DNA of 64,000 nucleotides from NCBI GenBank assembly GCA_030428705.1, contig JAUIDI010000005.1:151179-215178 (forward strand), read 5' to 3'. This DNA is from Bacteroidia bacterium. Lineage in GTDB: Bacteria > Bacteroidota > Bacteroidia > Flavobacteriales > Flavobacteriaceae. The notes below the pieces were generated by a model. The model did not search any database. It was given only the letters and a program-made list of their open reading frames with translations, and had not been told where the DNA came from. Positions 18,745 through 28,316 of this stretch are shown piece by piece. Position 1 is the first letter of the stretch, and every line of letters starts with the position of its first letter. The position numbers and the translations under genes are program-made.

Positions 18745-20958
18745 TTAATCCCTTCTAGGTTTACGATCACGGTTATCACGTCGGTTGTCCCTTCCGCGAT
18801 TATTGTCCCTTCTTGGAGGTCTTTCTTTAAAACCTTCAGGTTTTGGCAGCAATGCCTTTCTTGAGACCCTTTCTTTCTTGGTACGGGGGTCTATACCTGT
18901 ATATTTTACATCGAAAACATCGCCCAAGTTTACCACATCGGAAACGTTCTCGGTACGTTCCCATGCCAATTCGGATACGTGCAACAAAATTTCATTGCCC
19001 GGAGCTTCGGTATATTCTACCACGGCCCCAAAATCAAGCATCTTGATAACTTTAACTTCGTAGACACTACCGACTTCAGGCTTGAACATCAACGAATCGA
19101 TTTTTGCCAATACGGCATCGATTCCGTTTTGGTCGGTACCCAAAATTTCAACAATCCCCTCTTCGGTTACAGGATCTTCATTGATTACGATGGTGGTATT
19201 CGTTTCTTTCTGAAGTTCTTGAATCACTTTTCCGCCAGGGCCGATAAGTGCACCAATAAACTCGTTAGGGATGGTTCTAGTGACCATTTTGGGCGCATGT
19301 GCCTTCACATCTGCGTTCGGAGCGGCAATGGTATCGGTAAGCTTGCCCAAAATATGCATGCGGCCATCTCGAGCCTGCATCAAAGCTTTTATCAAGATTT
19401 CGTAGGACAGCCCTTTTATCTTGATATCCATTTGGCATGCGGTAATTCCGTCAGCGGTTCCTGTAACTTTAAAGTCCATATCACCTAGGTGGTCTTCGTC
19501 TCCAAGAATATCGGATAACACCGCGTACTTGCCGGTATCCGCATCGGAAATCAACCCCATTGCAATGCCTGAAACGGGCTTTTTCAATTGTACACCGGCA
19601 TCCATTAGTGCCATTGTACCTGAACATACGGTTGCCATGGAGGAAGAACCATTCGATTCCAATACTTCTGAAACCACGCGAACGGTATAAGGGCAATCAT
19701 CGGGAACCATACCTTTTAAGGCACGTTGCGCCAAATTACCATGGCCTACTTCCCTTCTCGATGTACCACGGATGGGACGTGCTTCTCCCGTCGAGAAAGG
19801 TGGAAAGTTATAGTGCAGGTAAAAACGCTCCTCACCCTCATGTGAAGGCATGTCTATCTGATTCGAATCCCGTGATGTTCCCAAGGTTACGGTAGCAAGA
19901 GCCTGGGTTTCGCCCCTGGTAAAAATGGCCGAACCATGTGTCGACGGTAGGTAATCTACCTCGCACCAGATGGGACGGATCTCATCGGTCTTGCGACCGT
20001 CCAAACGTAAACCTTCATTTAAAGTAAGGTCGCGGACGGCAGCTTTTTCGGCCTTGTAAAAATATTTGGAGACCAAATCGCCAAAATCTTCGAGTTCTTC
20101 TTCCGAGAAAGTTGCTTCGACTTCTTCCTTGATAGCTTCAAAAGCGGCACTTCTTTCATGCTTGGCAGAGCCTGCTTTGGCGACTGCATATACTTTGTCA
20201 TAGGTAAGGTCATGTACTTTTTTCGCCAAGTCCTCATCTTCTCTTTCGGGCTCGTATTCGCGGGTTTCTTTCTTACCGAAAGCTTCGGCCAGTTTTAATT
20301 GGGCGGCACATTGTACCTTAATGGCCTCGTGTGCAAATTTGATCGCCTCGGTCATTTCTTCCTCCGAAATCTCATCCATTTCACCTTCTACCATCATAAC
20401 GGAATCGGCAGAAGCACCAATTATCATATCGATATCGGATTCTTCCAATTGCGCTCTGGTGGGATTGATGATGAACTCACCGTTTACACGCCCAACCCTT
20501 ACTTCTGAAATGGCGCATTCGAATGGAAAATCAGATAGTTGAATCGCTGCCGATGCGGCCAGACCTGCCATGGCATCAGGCATTACATTTTCATCGTGCG
20601 ACATTAATTGGATCATCACTTGGGTTTCAGAGTGATAATCTTTTGGGAAAAGCGGTCGCAGTACACGATCTACCAAGCGCATGGTCAATACTTCTCCATC
20701 GCTAGGTCTTGCCTCCCTTTTGAAGAAACCGCCGGGGTAACGCCCGGCCGCAGCGAACTTTTCACGGTAATCTACCGTAAGCGGTAGAAAATCGACATCG
20801 CTCTGCTTGTAGTTTGAAACTACGGTACACAATAACATACATTTACCGGATTGCACGACGACAGAACCATGTGCCTGTTTTGCCAACTTTCCGGTTTCGA
20901 TGGAAATTTCCCTTCCATCGCCAAGGTCGATGACCTCTTTAAATACTTTTGGAATCAT
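18745..20958 (-). CDS. pnp: polyribonucleotide nucleotidyltransferase (PNPase)
   Basis: PNPase degrades RNA 3' to 5' by phosphorolysis in the cytoplasm. The 737-residue protein shows two RNase PH domains (about 10-145 and 310-540; the second with [13 protein letters not shown] and [23 protein letters not shown]), a KH domain ([20 protein letters not shown], about 565-590), an S1 domain ([20 protein letters not shown], about 630-690) and an Arg/Asp/Asn-rich disordered tail from about 705. It lies 211 bp downstream of rpsO, the pairing also known in E. coli. A perfect 16-bp palindrome lies in the leader 14 bp before the start. Confidence 0.98.
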   Translation of the reverse strand: MIPKVFKEVIDLGDGREISIETGKLAKQAHGSVVVQSGKCMLLCTVVSNYKQSDVDFLPLTVDYREKFAAAGRYPGGFFKREARPSDGEVLTMRLVDRVLRPLFPKDYHSETQVMIQLMSHDENVMPDAMAGLAASAAIQLSDFPFECAISEVRVGRVNGEFIINPTRAQLEESDIDMIIGASADSVMMVEGEMDEISEEEMTEAIKFAHEAIKVQCAAQLKLAEAFGKKETREYEPEREDEDLAKKVHDLTYDKVYAVAKAGSAKHERSAAFEAIKEEVEATFSEEELEDFGDLVSKYFYKAEKAAVRDLTLNEGLRLDGRKTDEIRPIWCEVDYLPSTHGSAIFTRGETQALATVTLGTSRDSNQIDMPSHEGEERFYLHYNFPPFSTGEARPIRGTSRREVGHGNLAQRALKGMVPDDCPYTVRVVSEVLESNGSSSMATVCSGTMALMDAGVQLKKPVSGIAMGLISDADTGKYAVLSDILGDEDHLGDMDFKVTGTADGITACQMDIKIKGLSYEILIKALMQARDGRMHILGKLTDTIAAPNADVKAHAPKMVTRTIPNEFIGALIGPGGKVIQELQKETNTTIVINEDPVTEEGIVEILGTDQNGIDAVLAKIDSLMFKPEVGSVYEVKVIKMLDFGAVVEYTEAPGNEILLHVSELAWERTENVSDVVNLGDVFDVKYTGIDPRTKKERVSRKALLPKPEGFKERPPRRDNNRGRDNRRDNRDRKPRRD

Positions 20959-20972
20959 AAATTTGATTTATA

Positions 20973-20988
20973 TTCCGCACGTGCGGAA
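20973..20988. promoter_or_regulatory. perfect 16-bp palindrome in pnp leader
   Basis: TTCCGCACGTGCGGAA is a perfect inverted repeat with no loop, 14 bp upstream of the pnp start. It could be a DNA operator or part of an RNA hairpin that controls pnp; which of these applies is not visible. Confidence 0.45.
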
Positions 20989-21126
20989 CTGTTAAACAAT
21001 GGTCATCCGGATGTTGAGACCGGAAGGTTGTGTTGTTGTGTCGACCAATGAAAAACCAAGTGTAGCTTTTTATGCTTGCCCTCCGAACCAATTTCCGGAT
21101 TTCATATTCAGGACTTCGAATACCTA

Positions 21127-21165
21127 TAAAAGTAGGGGCCGGAAATTGCCGACCCCTAACTTTTA
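21127..21165 (-). terminator. possible weak terminator after rpsO
   Basis: Just past the rpsO stop the minus strand reads AAAAGTTAGGGG, a 14-nt loop, then CCCCTACTTTT, pairing with one bulged base. The trailing T run is four bases. It may only partly stop transcription and leave read-through into pnp. Confidence 0.5.
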
Positions 21166-21169
21166 TCAA

Positions 21170-21439
21170 TTACTTTCTTATATTCAATTCTTTGATAAGC
21201 TCTCGATATTTTAGAATATCCTTCTTTTTTAAATAATCGAGAAGACTTCTTCTTTTACCTACCAAACGTACCAATGAACGCTCGGTGTTAAAGTCTTTGT
21301 GATTTTTTTTGAGGTGACCGGTCAAATGGTTGATGCGATGTGTGAACAATGCGATCTGCCCCTCGGTCGAACCTGTGTTCTCGGCTTTACCTCCATGTTT
21401 CTTGAAGATTTCGGCCTTTACTTCTTTAGTTAAATACAT
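21170..21439 (-). CDS. rpsO: 30S ribosomal protein S15
   Basis: S15 is an early-binding protein of the small ribosomal subunit that contacts the central domain of 16S rRNA. The 89-residue protein has the family features TGSTEGQIALFTHRINHLTGHLK (24-46) and SLVRLVGKRRSLLDYLKKKD. It precedes pnp, as in many bacteria. A TAnnTTTG promoter at 21518-21525 gives a leader of about 70 nt that contains a palindromic REP-like motif. Confidence 0.98.
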   Translation of the reverse strand: MYLTKEVKAEIFKKHGGKAENTGSTEGQIALFTHRINHLTGHLKKNHKDFNTERSLVRLVGKRRSLLDYLKKKDILKYRELIKELNIRK

Positions 21440-21483
21440 TCCAATATTGTTTTAAATGATTTTTATGTATCCGACTGGCTTTT

Positions 21484-21506
21484 CCTTCGACAAGCTCAGG
21501 ACGAGG
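21484..21506. repeat. REP-like intergenic motif in rpsO leader
   Basis: CCTTCGACAAGCTCAGG (21484-21500) followed by ACGAGG. I recall this motif, in either orientation, as a widespread intergenic repeat in diverse bacteria. Its partial dyad can fold as a short hairpin. It lies between the rpsO promoter and the start codon, so it would be transcribed. Confidence 0.5.
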
Positions 21507-21517
21507 CAATCAGGCGG

Positions 21518-21525
21518 CAAAGATA
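21518..21525 (-). promoter_or_regulatory. -7 box of rpsO promoter
   Basis: The minus strand reads TATCTTTG, a full TAnnTTTG match, about 79 bp before the rpsO ATG. The -33 element is not obvious. Confidence 0.5.
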
Positions 21526-21602
21526 AGATTATTATGGCTTTAACGTAAGATTATGTCATTTTTTTTGGGCGTGGAAGAATTTCGCGTAGACCGGTACGCT
21601 TC

Positions 21603-22097
21603 CTAAAAATCACAACCTGTCGGGAGTGGTTCTTCTGTTTCCAAATCTTTGGCAAATTCAATGTCAAGATTTTCGGCCAAGAATCCCTTTGCCATGGAAC
21701 CCCGGAACACTTTGTTCGAATAGCCTGAGTTGTTCATGTGCACACGAATATAGATTTCCAAATCAGACGCGATTTCGACAGGGCCGCCTGATCGTGTAAA
21801 GGGCTGTTCGTTCACATGGCTATGGGTTAAAATCCTTCTATAAATAAGATTTCCGGCCAAATCGAATACTTCCCACCAATCGGCATATTGAGTACAACCT
21901 GTGTCCGGGCTTTTGATGGTTACACTTAAGGTATATGAATTTTCATCACCGGATACGGTCACGTTCGTAACTTCGGCCACTCCGGTATTTAGTTGCTGCA
22001 TGGCCATTTCCTTGGCCATAGCAATGGTATTTTCTTTATCGGTAGAACAACAACAAAACCATAATATTATAAAGGGAAGAACATGAAAGGGCTTCAT
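21603..22097 (-). CDS. hypothetical lipoprotein
   Basis: The 164-residue protein is not recognised. It has a short hydrophobic signal segment (about 4-15) followed by three adjacent cysteines in FCCCSTDKEN, so a lipoprotein is likely but the modified Cys is unclear. The mature part is predicted to be mostly beta strand (NVTVSGDENSYTLSVTIKSP), with further Cys residues near SPDTGCTQY and at the C-terminus (PTGCDF). The mature portion reads like a small immunoglobulin-like sandwich, but this is only an impression. It follows accD by 9 bp, so it is probably co-transcribed with accD and fbaA, though nothing suggests a metabolic role. Confidence 0.7.
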   Translation of the reverse strand: MKPFHVLPFIILWFCCCSTDKENTIAMAKEMAMQQLNTGVAEVTNVTVSGDENSYTLSVTIKSPDTGCTQYADWWEVFDLAGNLIYRRILTHSHVNEQPFTRSGGPVEIASDLEIYIRVHMNNSGYSNKVFRGSMAKGFLAENLDIEFAKDLETEEPLPTGCDF

Positions 22098-22106
22098 GAT
22101 TATCGC

Positions 22107-22967
22107 TTAGGCCCGAATAGGGTTGTTCTGGATCAAATCGATATACAAGTTTATTTTCTTTTTGAGGTCTCTTCGATGAACTATGAAATCGAGGAAACCA
22201 TGTTCCAAAACAAATTCGGCCGTCTGAAATCCTTCAGGAAGTTCTTTGCCCGTAGCCTCTTTGACCACTCTTGGCCCGGCAAAACCGATCAGTGCACCGG
22301 GCTCGGCAATATTGATATCGCCCAACATGGCATACGAAGCGGTAGTCCCTCCCGTGGTGGGGTCGGTGCACAGCGAAATGTAAGGTAGCCCCGCATCGGA
22401 AAGCTGTGCCAGTTTCGCCGACGTCTTCGCCAATTGCATCAATGAAAGTGCAGCTTCCATCATCCTTGCCCCACCAGATTTCGAGATCATTACAAATGGG
22501 GTCTTCTTCTTGATGGCATGGTCGATGGCCCGAGCTATTTTTTCGCCTACCACGCTCCCCATAGATCCTCCAATAAAACTGAAATCCATGCAGGCTACCG
22601 TTAGGTCTTTTCCCATCGATTTTCCCATGGCGGTTCGCACAGCGTCCTTAAGGGAAGTTTTTTTCTGGGCGGCCTTCAATCTTTCCGAGTATTTCTTGGT
22701 ATCAACGAACTTCAACGGGTCTTTGGAAGTGAGCTTGGCATCCAATTCGGTAAACTTGTTATCGTCAAAAAGAATTCCGAAATATTCCTTACTTCCTATC
22801 CGTACATGATAATCGTCTTCAGGACTTACATAAAAATTCTTGGCAAGATCTTCCGATTCGACAATTTTACCAGTTGGTGATTTATACCAAAGTCCCTTTG
22901 GTGTATCTTTTTTCTGATCCGTAGAAGTCTGAATTCCCTTTTCTTTTCTTTTGAACCAAGACGACAT
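22107..22967 (-). CDS. accD: acetyl-CoA carboxylase carboxyltransferase subunit beta
   Basis: AccD with AccA transfers CO2 from biotin to acetyl-CoA, the first step of fatty acid synthesis. The crotonase-like core is intact: [54 protein letters not shown] and IGFAGPRV. The N-terminal region that normally forms a CPxC...CPxC zinc ribbon instead reads SPTG (30-33) and SPED (48-51), so all four metal ligands are absent. I chose the ATG giving [11 protein letters not shown]; an ATG three codons earlier (22976) is possible. fbaA ends 40 bp upstream. Confidence 0.95.
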   Translation of the reverse strand: MSSWFKRKEKGIQTSTDQKKDTPKGLWYKSPTGKIVESEDLAKNFYVSPEDDYHVRIGSKEYFGILFDDNKFTELDAKLTSKDPLKFVDTKKYSERLKAAQKKTSLKDAVRTAMGKSMGKDLTVACMDFSFIGGSMGSVVGEKIARAIDHAIKKKTPFVMISKSGGARMMEAALSLMQLAKTSAKLAQLSDAGLPYISLCTDPTTGGTTASYAMLGDINIAEPGALIGFAGPRVVKEATGKELPEGFQTAEFVLEHGFLDFIVHRRDLKKKINLYIDLIQNNPIRA

Positions 22968-23007
22968 AGTATCCATTTTTTGAGTTTGGGCGATTAGAAT
23001 TCAAATA

Positions 23008-24075
23008 CTATAACGTATTCACGTTATTAAGATCTTCAAAAGCTTTTTTCAAACGATCGACAAATGCTTTTTCGCCTTCGCGAAGCCACACTCGTGGGTC
23101 ATAGAACTTTTTGTTGGGTTCGTCTGCACCGTTCGGATTTCCTATTTGGGACTGTAGAAAATCTTTTTTGTCCTGTATATAGTCACGAACACCCGATAAG
23201 AAGGCGTATTGCATATCGGTATCGATGTTCATTTTTATTACCCCATAGCCGATTGCCTCACGAATTTCCTCGACCGTCGAGCCTGAGCCGCCATGAAAAA
23301 CAAAATCGATATGATTGTGCCCAACACCATATTTTTCTGAAATATATTCTTGCGAGTTCTTAAGAATCTTAGGGGTCAATTTTACATTACCTGGCTTGTA
23401 GACACCATGTACATTGCCAAAGGCCGCGGCCACGGTAAACCGGTGACTTACCTTCGAGAGTTCTTCATAGGCATAGGCTACTTCTTCTGGCTGGGTATAA
23501 AGTTTTGAATCGTCTACATCTGAATTATCAACACCGTCTTCTTCGCCTCCGGTTATGCCTAATTCGATTTCGAGTGTCATGTTCATCTTGCTCATGCGCT
23601 CCAAATAACCTTTGCAGATTTCAATATTTTCCTCAATCGGCTCTTCCGAAAGGTCGATCATGTGCGAACTGAACAATGATTTTCCCGTTTCGGAAAAATG
23701 TTTTTCACTGGCATCAAGAAGGCCATCGATCCATGGCAACAGTTTCTTGGCGCAATGATCCGTGTGCAAAATAACGGTTGCGCCATAGGCCTCGGCAAGT
23801 TGATGAATATGTTTGGCACCTGCGATGGCTCCTTGAATAGCCGCTTTTTGACCTTCGTTGGAAAGCCCCTTGCCCGCATTGAATTGGGCACCGCCATTTG
23901 AAAATTGAATGATTACGGGCGCATTCAAGCTTACCGCGGTTTCAAGTACGCCATTGATCGTATTCGAGCCAATAACATTAACGGCAGGAAGCGCGAACCC
24001 CTTCTCCTTGGCATAATTGAAAATATTTTGGACTTCATCACCGGTGGCTACTCCGGGTTTAATATTGTGGGCCAT
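23008..24075 (-). CDS. fbaA: class II fructose-bisphosphate aldolase
   Basis: This zinc-dependent aldolase cleaves fructose 1,6-bisphosphate in glycolysis and works in reverse in gluconeogenesis. The 355-residue length and the long insertions are those of the class IIA (E. coli FbaA) group. Visible are the Zn-binding HTDHCAKKLLPW (about 105-116), the ELGITGGEEDGVDN loop, GNVHGVYKPGNV and the phosphate-binding HGGSGS near 265, followed by NIDTDMQ. It heads a unit with accD and the unknown lipoprotein. A TACTTTTG promoter box lies 34 bp upstream. Confidence 0.97.
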   Translation of the reverse strand: MAHNIKPGVATGDEVQNIFNYAKEKGFALPAVNVIGSNTINGVLETAVSLNAPVIIQFSNGGAQFNAGKGLSNEGQKAAIQGAIAGAKHIHQLAEAYGATVILHTDHCAKKLLPWIDGLLDASEKHFSETGKSLFSSHMIDLSEEPIEENIEICKGYLERMSKMNMTLEIELGITGGEEDGVDNSDVDDSKLYTQPEEVAYAYEELSKVSHRFTVAAAFGNVHGVYKPGNVKLTPKILKNSQEYISEKYGVGHNHIDFVFHGGSGSTVEEIREAIGYGVIKMNIDTDMQYAFLSGVRDYIQDKKDFLQSQIGNPNGADEPNKKFYDPRVWLREGEKAFVDRLKKAFEDLNNVNTL

Positions 24076-24109
24076 AGTTTTTAGGTCTATCAGTTTATGA
24101 ATTGAACGG

Positions 24110-24117
24110 CAAAAGTA
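24110..24117 (-). promoter_or_regulatory. -7 box of fbaA promoter
   Basis: The minus strand reads TACTTTTG (TAnnTTTG), 34 bp before the fbaA ATG, which gives an expected leader of about 25-30 nt. Confidence 0.5.
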
Positions 24118-24131
24118 ATAAATTCTTAACT

Positions 24132-26726
24132 CTAAAAAGGATAATTGATCCCTATTTGAAGTACGGAATTTGCAAAGTTATACGTCCTGAACCACCTTTT
24201 TGACTGTTCTTCGGCGGGATTATACGTCTTGAAGCCCAGATCTACCCTGAAAAGAAAATACGTGAAATCATAGCGTAGGCCAAACCCTGTACCCAATGCG
24301 ATATCGGCCAACGAGCTGAATCCGTTAAAAGTGGCGTCGGGATCATCTACATTGTCAAAGACATTCCAAATATTACCCGCATCAGCGAACAAGGCACCAT
24401 TGATATCACCCACCACAGGAAAACGGTATTCCAAATTAAATGCAAGTTTCAAGTTCGCTTCGTTAAAATCATTAATGGCCTGTGTCTTTCCAGGTCCCAG
24501 TGAATATGGGTACCAAGCCCTGTTGTCGTTCGAACCACCAGCGAAATAACTTCGTACAAATGGAATGTTATCTGAATTGCCATAGGGCACCGCTATTCCC
24601 AAAAAACTATGGAAGGCCAAAACATTCGATCGTCTAAGGTCCCAATACTTTACATAGTCGAACTCGGTCTTTATATATTGCGAATATGGAACATTGAAAA
24701 CCAAGAGTTTGTCATTTTCTTGGTCAAAGGGAATCAAATATGAAATGCCCGATAGAAGATTTCCAGCACTTTCGAACTTCCAACGGAACCGATAAAAACT
24801 GTTGTCCGTCAAGCCATTTCTATTATTGGTGTTCAGGGTGTAGTTGCTGGCGAAAATAAGATTGTTTTCGGTAAGCCTTTCACGACGTTCCTCGATGCGC
24901 AGTACATCAACATAATCTTCGTCCGAGGTCGGTATAAGCCCCTGGCTTTCCACCGCATTTATAAAACCGGCAGTACCATCGGGAGTGTCCGGGTCATTAT
25001 CGGGCAACAACAAACTTGCGTTTCCATCATCATCGAAAGCATAGAAATCGGTGACCAAAGGATTGGTTACATAATTCTTATCCGGATTGGTAGCAATATC
25101 GTTCAATTGGTTATAGGCACTGGTGTACACGTTGAAAAAACGCTCCGGGTTCAGATTCTTCACAAACTGAACATTCAACAGTTCCAATGAATGCCGTCTA
25201 AAATCCGATGGTGCCCAATTGTACCCAAAAATCGTATTGAAAGTCCGCTTATCGAGCCCTATGTTTCTTTGGGAAGTGGTACCTAGGGTAATTCTGGTCT
25301 GGGGTAACATATAGTTTGCAATGATTTTATCGGTCTTGATGAATGGAAACCAGATTCTGGGAAAATTGAGACTAAGGTCAACTCCCCATTCCAGGATATT
25401 AAAGAAACGATTATCGTCGATTATGGGGTCTTTTGACGCTCCCAAATTTACACGTCCCGACAAACTAAGGTTCTCGGCCCCCCTGAACAGGTTTCTGGCC
25501 TGTAACGATTGGGTAAGCCCCATACCGATCTGCTGAAAGTTGGAACGTGTGACATTGAACTCGGAACCGGATGAGTATTTGGGCCTTGCCGAAAGATAAA
25601 TATTGGCGGTCAAATCGGTATTCGTACTATCTTCCTCGACTACAATACTCGGGTACTTGAATACATTAAGGTTCGTAATCTGACGATAGGTACGTATTCG
25701 GTCGATTTCCCTGTAAATACTATCTTTTTCAAAAAATATAGCGTCGGTAAGGGTCTTGGGTTTGAATCGCAATTTATTTCTATAAAATATGGTATAGTCG
25801 CCGAAACGCTCGAATTTAAGTTCGCTATCGCGCTCGTCAAAAAGAAAATCGGTATAAATGTTGACCTTGTCGAACTTATGGACTTTATACTCAGAGGTGG
25901 TAAATGAATTATCTTCTCTAACCCGTAGGTCATCTATTTGCAAAAGAACATCCATTTGCTTGTCATCACTTGTTGCGGTCGAATCCCGCAAAATTTCGAA
26001 ACTGATGGAACTTTCCTGAAAATTGTACACCCCTGAGTTTTTGAAGATTGCCGTCAACCTTTCACGTTCCAAGGCAAAATCAAGTGAGTTGAACTGTTTT
26101 CCCTTTTGGATCAGGGATTCTTTTCTGTGCGCCAAGTACAATGAGTCGATAGCACTTGAAGATATACTGTGTGCAATGGAATCAATAAAATAGGGCTTGC
26201 CAAGATCTATTTTATAAGCTACTTCAACACGTTGTTTTCGCTTTGTACTATCGATTTCATAAGTGGTGGTATTATTAAAATACCCTTTGCTGCCATAATA
26301 TGAGCTAAGTCGCTGCAAAGTTCTTCGTGTGGCACTGGTATCGAGTATCACAGGGGCTTCGCCAATATTTTTCAACCATTCGCTCATACCTTTGACCAAA
26401 AATGACTCTCCTAATCGGTTGACCTGTTTTTCGGAGAGAAGATCGACCAAACGTTGTTTGCGATTTTCTTTACGGTAGAGCCATGCCTGGAAGGAAGAAT
26501 CAGGATTTACCTTGGCCAAATTATACAGATTGAGACGAAATGGGTACCCTAAAAGTGTACTATTGGGCTCCTGAATGATCAAGCTCTCGATATCCTCGTC
26601 TTTGATCTTTTCGTCGTCAGCGAAAACACTGTTCTTGACAATAAGCGCTTCATCGTTTTCAACACGCTTAAGGGCGTTGCACGACGAAATTACCACCGCT
26701 AGCAATAATAAGCTTATTTTAGCCAT
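24132..26726 (-). CDS. tamL: translocation and assembly module lipoprotein TamL (BamA/Omp85 family)
   Basis: TamL is the lipidated Bacteroidetes relative of TamA/BamA and helps assemble outer-membrane proteins. The chosen ATG gives 864 residues with a lipoprotein signal ending in VISSC followed by NALKRVENDEALI, the characteristic start of the family. POTRA-like domains fill roughly the first half, and a D15/Omp85 beta-barrel the second, with FAGGSNDNRAWYP and a C-terminal Phe (IGINYPF) typical of barrel proteins. Longer starts up to 26798 would run into the divergent SpoU gene. A -7 box at 26763-26770 favours the shorter start. Confidence 0.88.
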   Translation of the reverse strand: MAKISLLLLAVVISSCNALKRVENDEALIVKNSVFADDEKIKDEDIESLIIQEPNSTLLGYPFRLNLYNLAKVNPDSSFQAWLYRKENRKQRLVDLLSEKQVNRLGESFLVKGMSEWLKNIGEAPVILDTSATRRTLQRLSSYYGSKGYFNNTTTYEIDSTKRKQRVEVAYKIDLGKPYFIDSIAHSISSSAIDSLYLAHRKESLIQKGKQFNSLDFALERERLTAIFKNSGVYNFQESSISFEILRDSTATSDDKQMDVLLQIDDLRVREDNSFTTSEYKVHKFDKVNIYTDFLFDERDSELKFERFGDYTIFYRNKLRFKPKTLTDAIFFEKDSIYREIDRIRTYRQITNLNVFKYPSIVVEEDSTNTDLTANIYLSARPKYSSGSEFNVTRSNFQQIGMGLTQSLQARNLFRGAENLSLSGRVNLGASKDPIIDDNRFFNILEWGVDLSLNFPRIWFPFIKTDKIIANYMLPQTRITLGTTSQRNIGLDKRTFNTIFGYNWAPSDFRRHSLELLNVQFVKNLNPERFFNVYTSAYNQLNDIATNPDKNYVTNPLVTDFYAFDDDGNASLLLPDNDPDTPDGTAGFINAVESQGLIPTSDEDYVDVLRIEERRERLTENNLIFASNYTLNTNNRNGLTDNSFYRFRWKFESAGNLLSGISYLIPFDQENDKLLVFNVPYSQYIKTEFDYVKYWDLRRSNVLAFHSFLGIAVPYGNSDNIPFVRSYFAGGSNDNRAWYPYSLGPGKTQAINDFNEANLKLAFNLEYRFPVVGDINGALFADAGNIWNVFDNVDDPDATFNGFSSLADIALGTGFGLRYDFTYFLFRVDLGFKTYNPAEEQSKRWFRTYNFANSVLQIGINYPF

Positions 26727-26762
26727 GCATCTTGAATTGCGCAACGGGGTCATCATAGAAGC

Positions 26763-26770
26763 CAAAAATA
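26763..26770 (-). promoter_or_regulatory. -7 box upstream of tamL
   Basis: The minus strand reads TATTTTTG (TAnnTTTG), 36 bp before the chosen tamL ATG. It places the transcription start near 26755, which argues against the upstream Met codons. Confidence 0.45.
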
Positions 26771-26780
26771 CATTTTTTGT

Positions 26781-27503
26781 ATGGTTGTTAAAAGCCAAAT
26801 AAAACTTATCAAAAGCTTACAGCAAAAAAAGTACCGTATTAAAAATCGAATGTTCGTAGTGGAGGGAATCAAGATGGTTCAAGAACTTTTAAATTCGAAT
26901 TTTCCGGCCTTTAAAGTCTATACCACCGACTTGTCGAATCTCGAAGTAGAGGTAAATAATGTGGAGATTGTTTCAACTTCTGAACTGCGTCAAATGAGCG
27001 GTCTTAAGAACCCCAATTCGACCATTGGAGCTTTTTACATTCCTGAATCGAAGGCTGTGGAATTTGAAGATTGGATATTGGTTCTTGACGATATTCGCGA
27101 TCCGGGAAACTTGGGCACCATTATCCGACTATGTGATTGGTTCGGTATTAAAAACCTGGTCTGTTCGAAGAATACGGTCGATTGCTATAACCCGAAAGTA
27201 CTTCAGGCCAGTATGGGCTCCATAACACGCGTCAATATTGTCTATATAGATCTGGAGGATTTTCTGGAGAGTGTTGATAGCCCTATCTATGGTGCCTTTA
27301 TGGATGGAAATTCGGTTTATGAGGAAAACCTTACGAAGGGTGGAATATTGGTCATGGGGAATGAAGCCAATGGTATCTCAAAAAAAGTCGAAAAATTGAT
27401 ATCCTCCAAAATAAGTATCCCCCAGTTTGGCGATGATTCAACAGAAAGTTTGAACGTAGCGACCGCCACGGCAATTTTATTGAACGAAATCAGGAGAAAA
27501 TAG
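26781..27503 (+). CDS. TrmH/SpoU family RNA 2'-O-methyltransferase
   Basis: The 240-residue SPOUT enzyme methylates ribose in rRNA or tRNA with SAM; the exact target cannot be read from sequence. An N-terminal substrate-binding region (SQIKLIKSLQQKKYR, FVVEGIKMVQELL) is followed by the knotted domain with DDIRDPGNLGTIIRLCDWFG (about 109-128), VMGNEANGISKKVEKLIS, and the C-terminal SLNVATATAILLNEIRRK. It is divergent from tamL and converges on the porT-like gene with only 11 bp between stops. Confidence 0.92.
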   Translation: MVVKSQIKLIKSLQQKKYRIKNRMFVVEGIKMVQELLNSNFPAFKVYTTDLSNLEVEVNNVEIVSTSELRQMSGLKNPNSTIGAFYIPESKAVEFEDWILVLDDIRDPGNLGTIIRLCDWFGIKNLVCSKNTVDCYNPKVLQASMGSITRVNIVYIDLEDFLESVDSPIYGAFMDGNSVYEENLTKGGILVMGNEANGISKKVEKLISSKISIPQFGDDSTESLNVATATAILLNEIRRK

Positions 27504-27514
27504 CTTGATCGATT

Positions 27515-28222
27515 TTATTCGAAGGTAAAATTGATGAATATGCCGCGCGTACGCATGGCATCCAAATTGCCTGTCCATGGGCTATTAGGTTCTACGTCTC
27601 GCACAAGTTCGTCACTAATGGCAAAGACACCACGAATAGAAGGGGTGAACTTAAAATATTCAAGATAGAAGTCGATACCGAAACCGAGTTCGTAGTTATA
27701 GACCCATTTCTTCATGCGAAAGGTTCCGGCAGAGTTGTCGTCAATACTACTTTCGTTGCTCCCCAAGTTCAAAGATGCCGAGGCTCCACCTATAATGAAA
27801 GGTTTCCAGTTTCCAAAACGTTTCGTGCTCACCTTCAACAATAATGGAAAGTTGATGTAAGTCGATTTGACCTCTCTCACCGTATTGCGTTTAATATCAT
27901 CCTCCCCAGTAAATCCTGGAAAATTCAATATTCGTGAATTGTAGAGCAGGCCAGGCTCGAGGCGTAGATCTAAAAATCGACTTAGCCTCAATTCACCGAT
28001 AAGACCGACATTGAACCCTATCGATTGGTCGACCAAAATGTCGTCGGTGAAATCCTTATAGTCAAACTTGAAATCATAACGGTTGAATCCCAAGAAGTAT
28101 CCCCAGTTGAGCAAAGGCTCATCTTCGTTCTCTAAATTGAGAATCGGATTTTCCTTAAATTGGGAATACGCATTTTGGCTTAAAATGATACCTAACGCCA
28201 CCAGAAAAAACAACTTCTTCAT
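27515..28222 (-). CDS. porT: PorT-like outer-membrane beta-barrel protein
   Basis: PorT is a component of the type IX secretion system (T9SS) identified in Porphyromonas gingivalis. The 235-residue protein has a signal peptide (cleavage probably after AYSQ, about residue 20) and alternating beta-strand sequence such as GFNVGLIGELRLSRFLDLRLEPGLLY and a C-terminal strand ending in INFTFE. Such barrels have low identity, so I rely on the family look and on the typical flavobacterial location between ubiE and a SpoU methyltransferase gene. It lies about 95 bp downstream of ubiE on the same strand. Confidence 0.78.
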   Translation of the reverse strand: MKKLFFLVALGIILSQNAYSQFKENPILNLENEDEPLLNWGYFLGFNRYDFKFDYKDFTDDILVDQSIGFNVGLIGELRLSRFLDLRLEPGLLYNSRILNFPGFTGEDDIKRNTVREVKSTYINFPLLLKVSTKRFGNWKPFIIGGASASLNLGSNESSIDDNSAGTFRMKKWVYNYELGFGIDFYLEYFKFTPSIRGVFAISDELVRDVEPNSPWTGNLDAMRTRGIFINFTFE

Positions 28223-28316
28223 TTACGCAAATTAAAAGGGCCGGAAAAGGGAAAATGAACCCTACCGTACCGACCTCAAATTTGTAATAACGCCCATTGG
28301 TTCGTAGTGGAACAAG

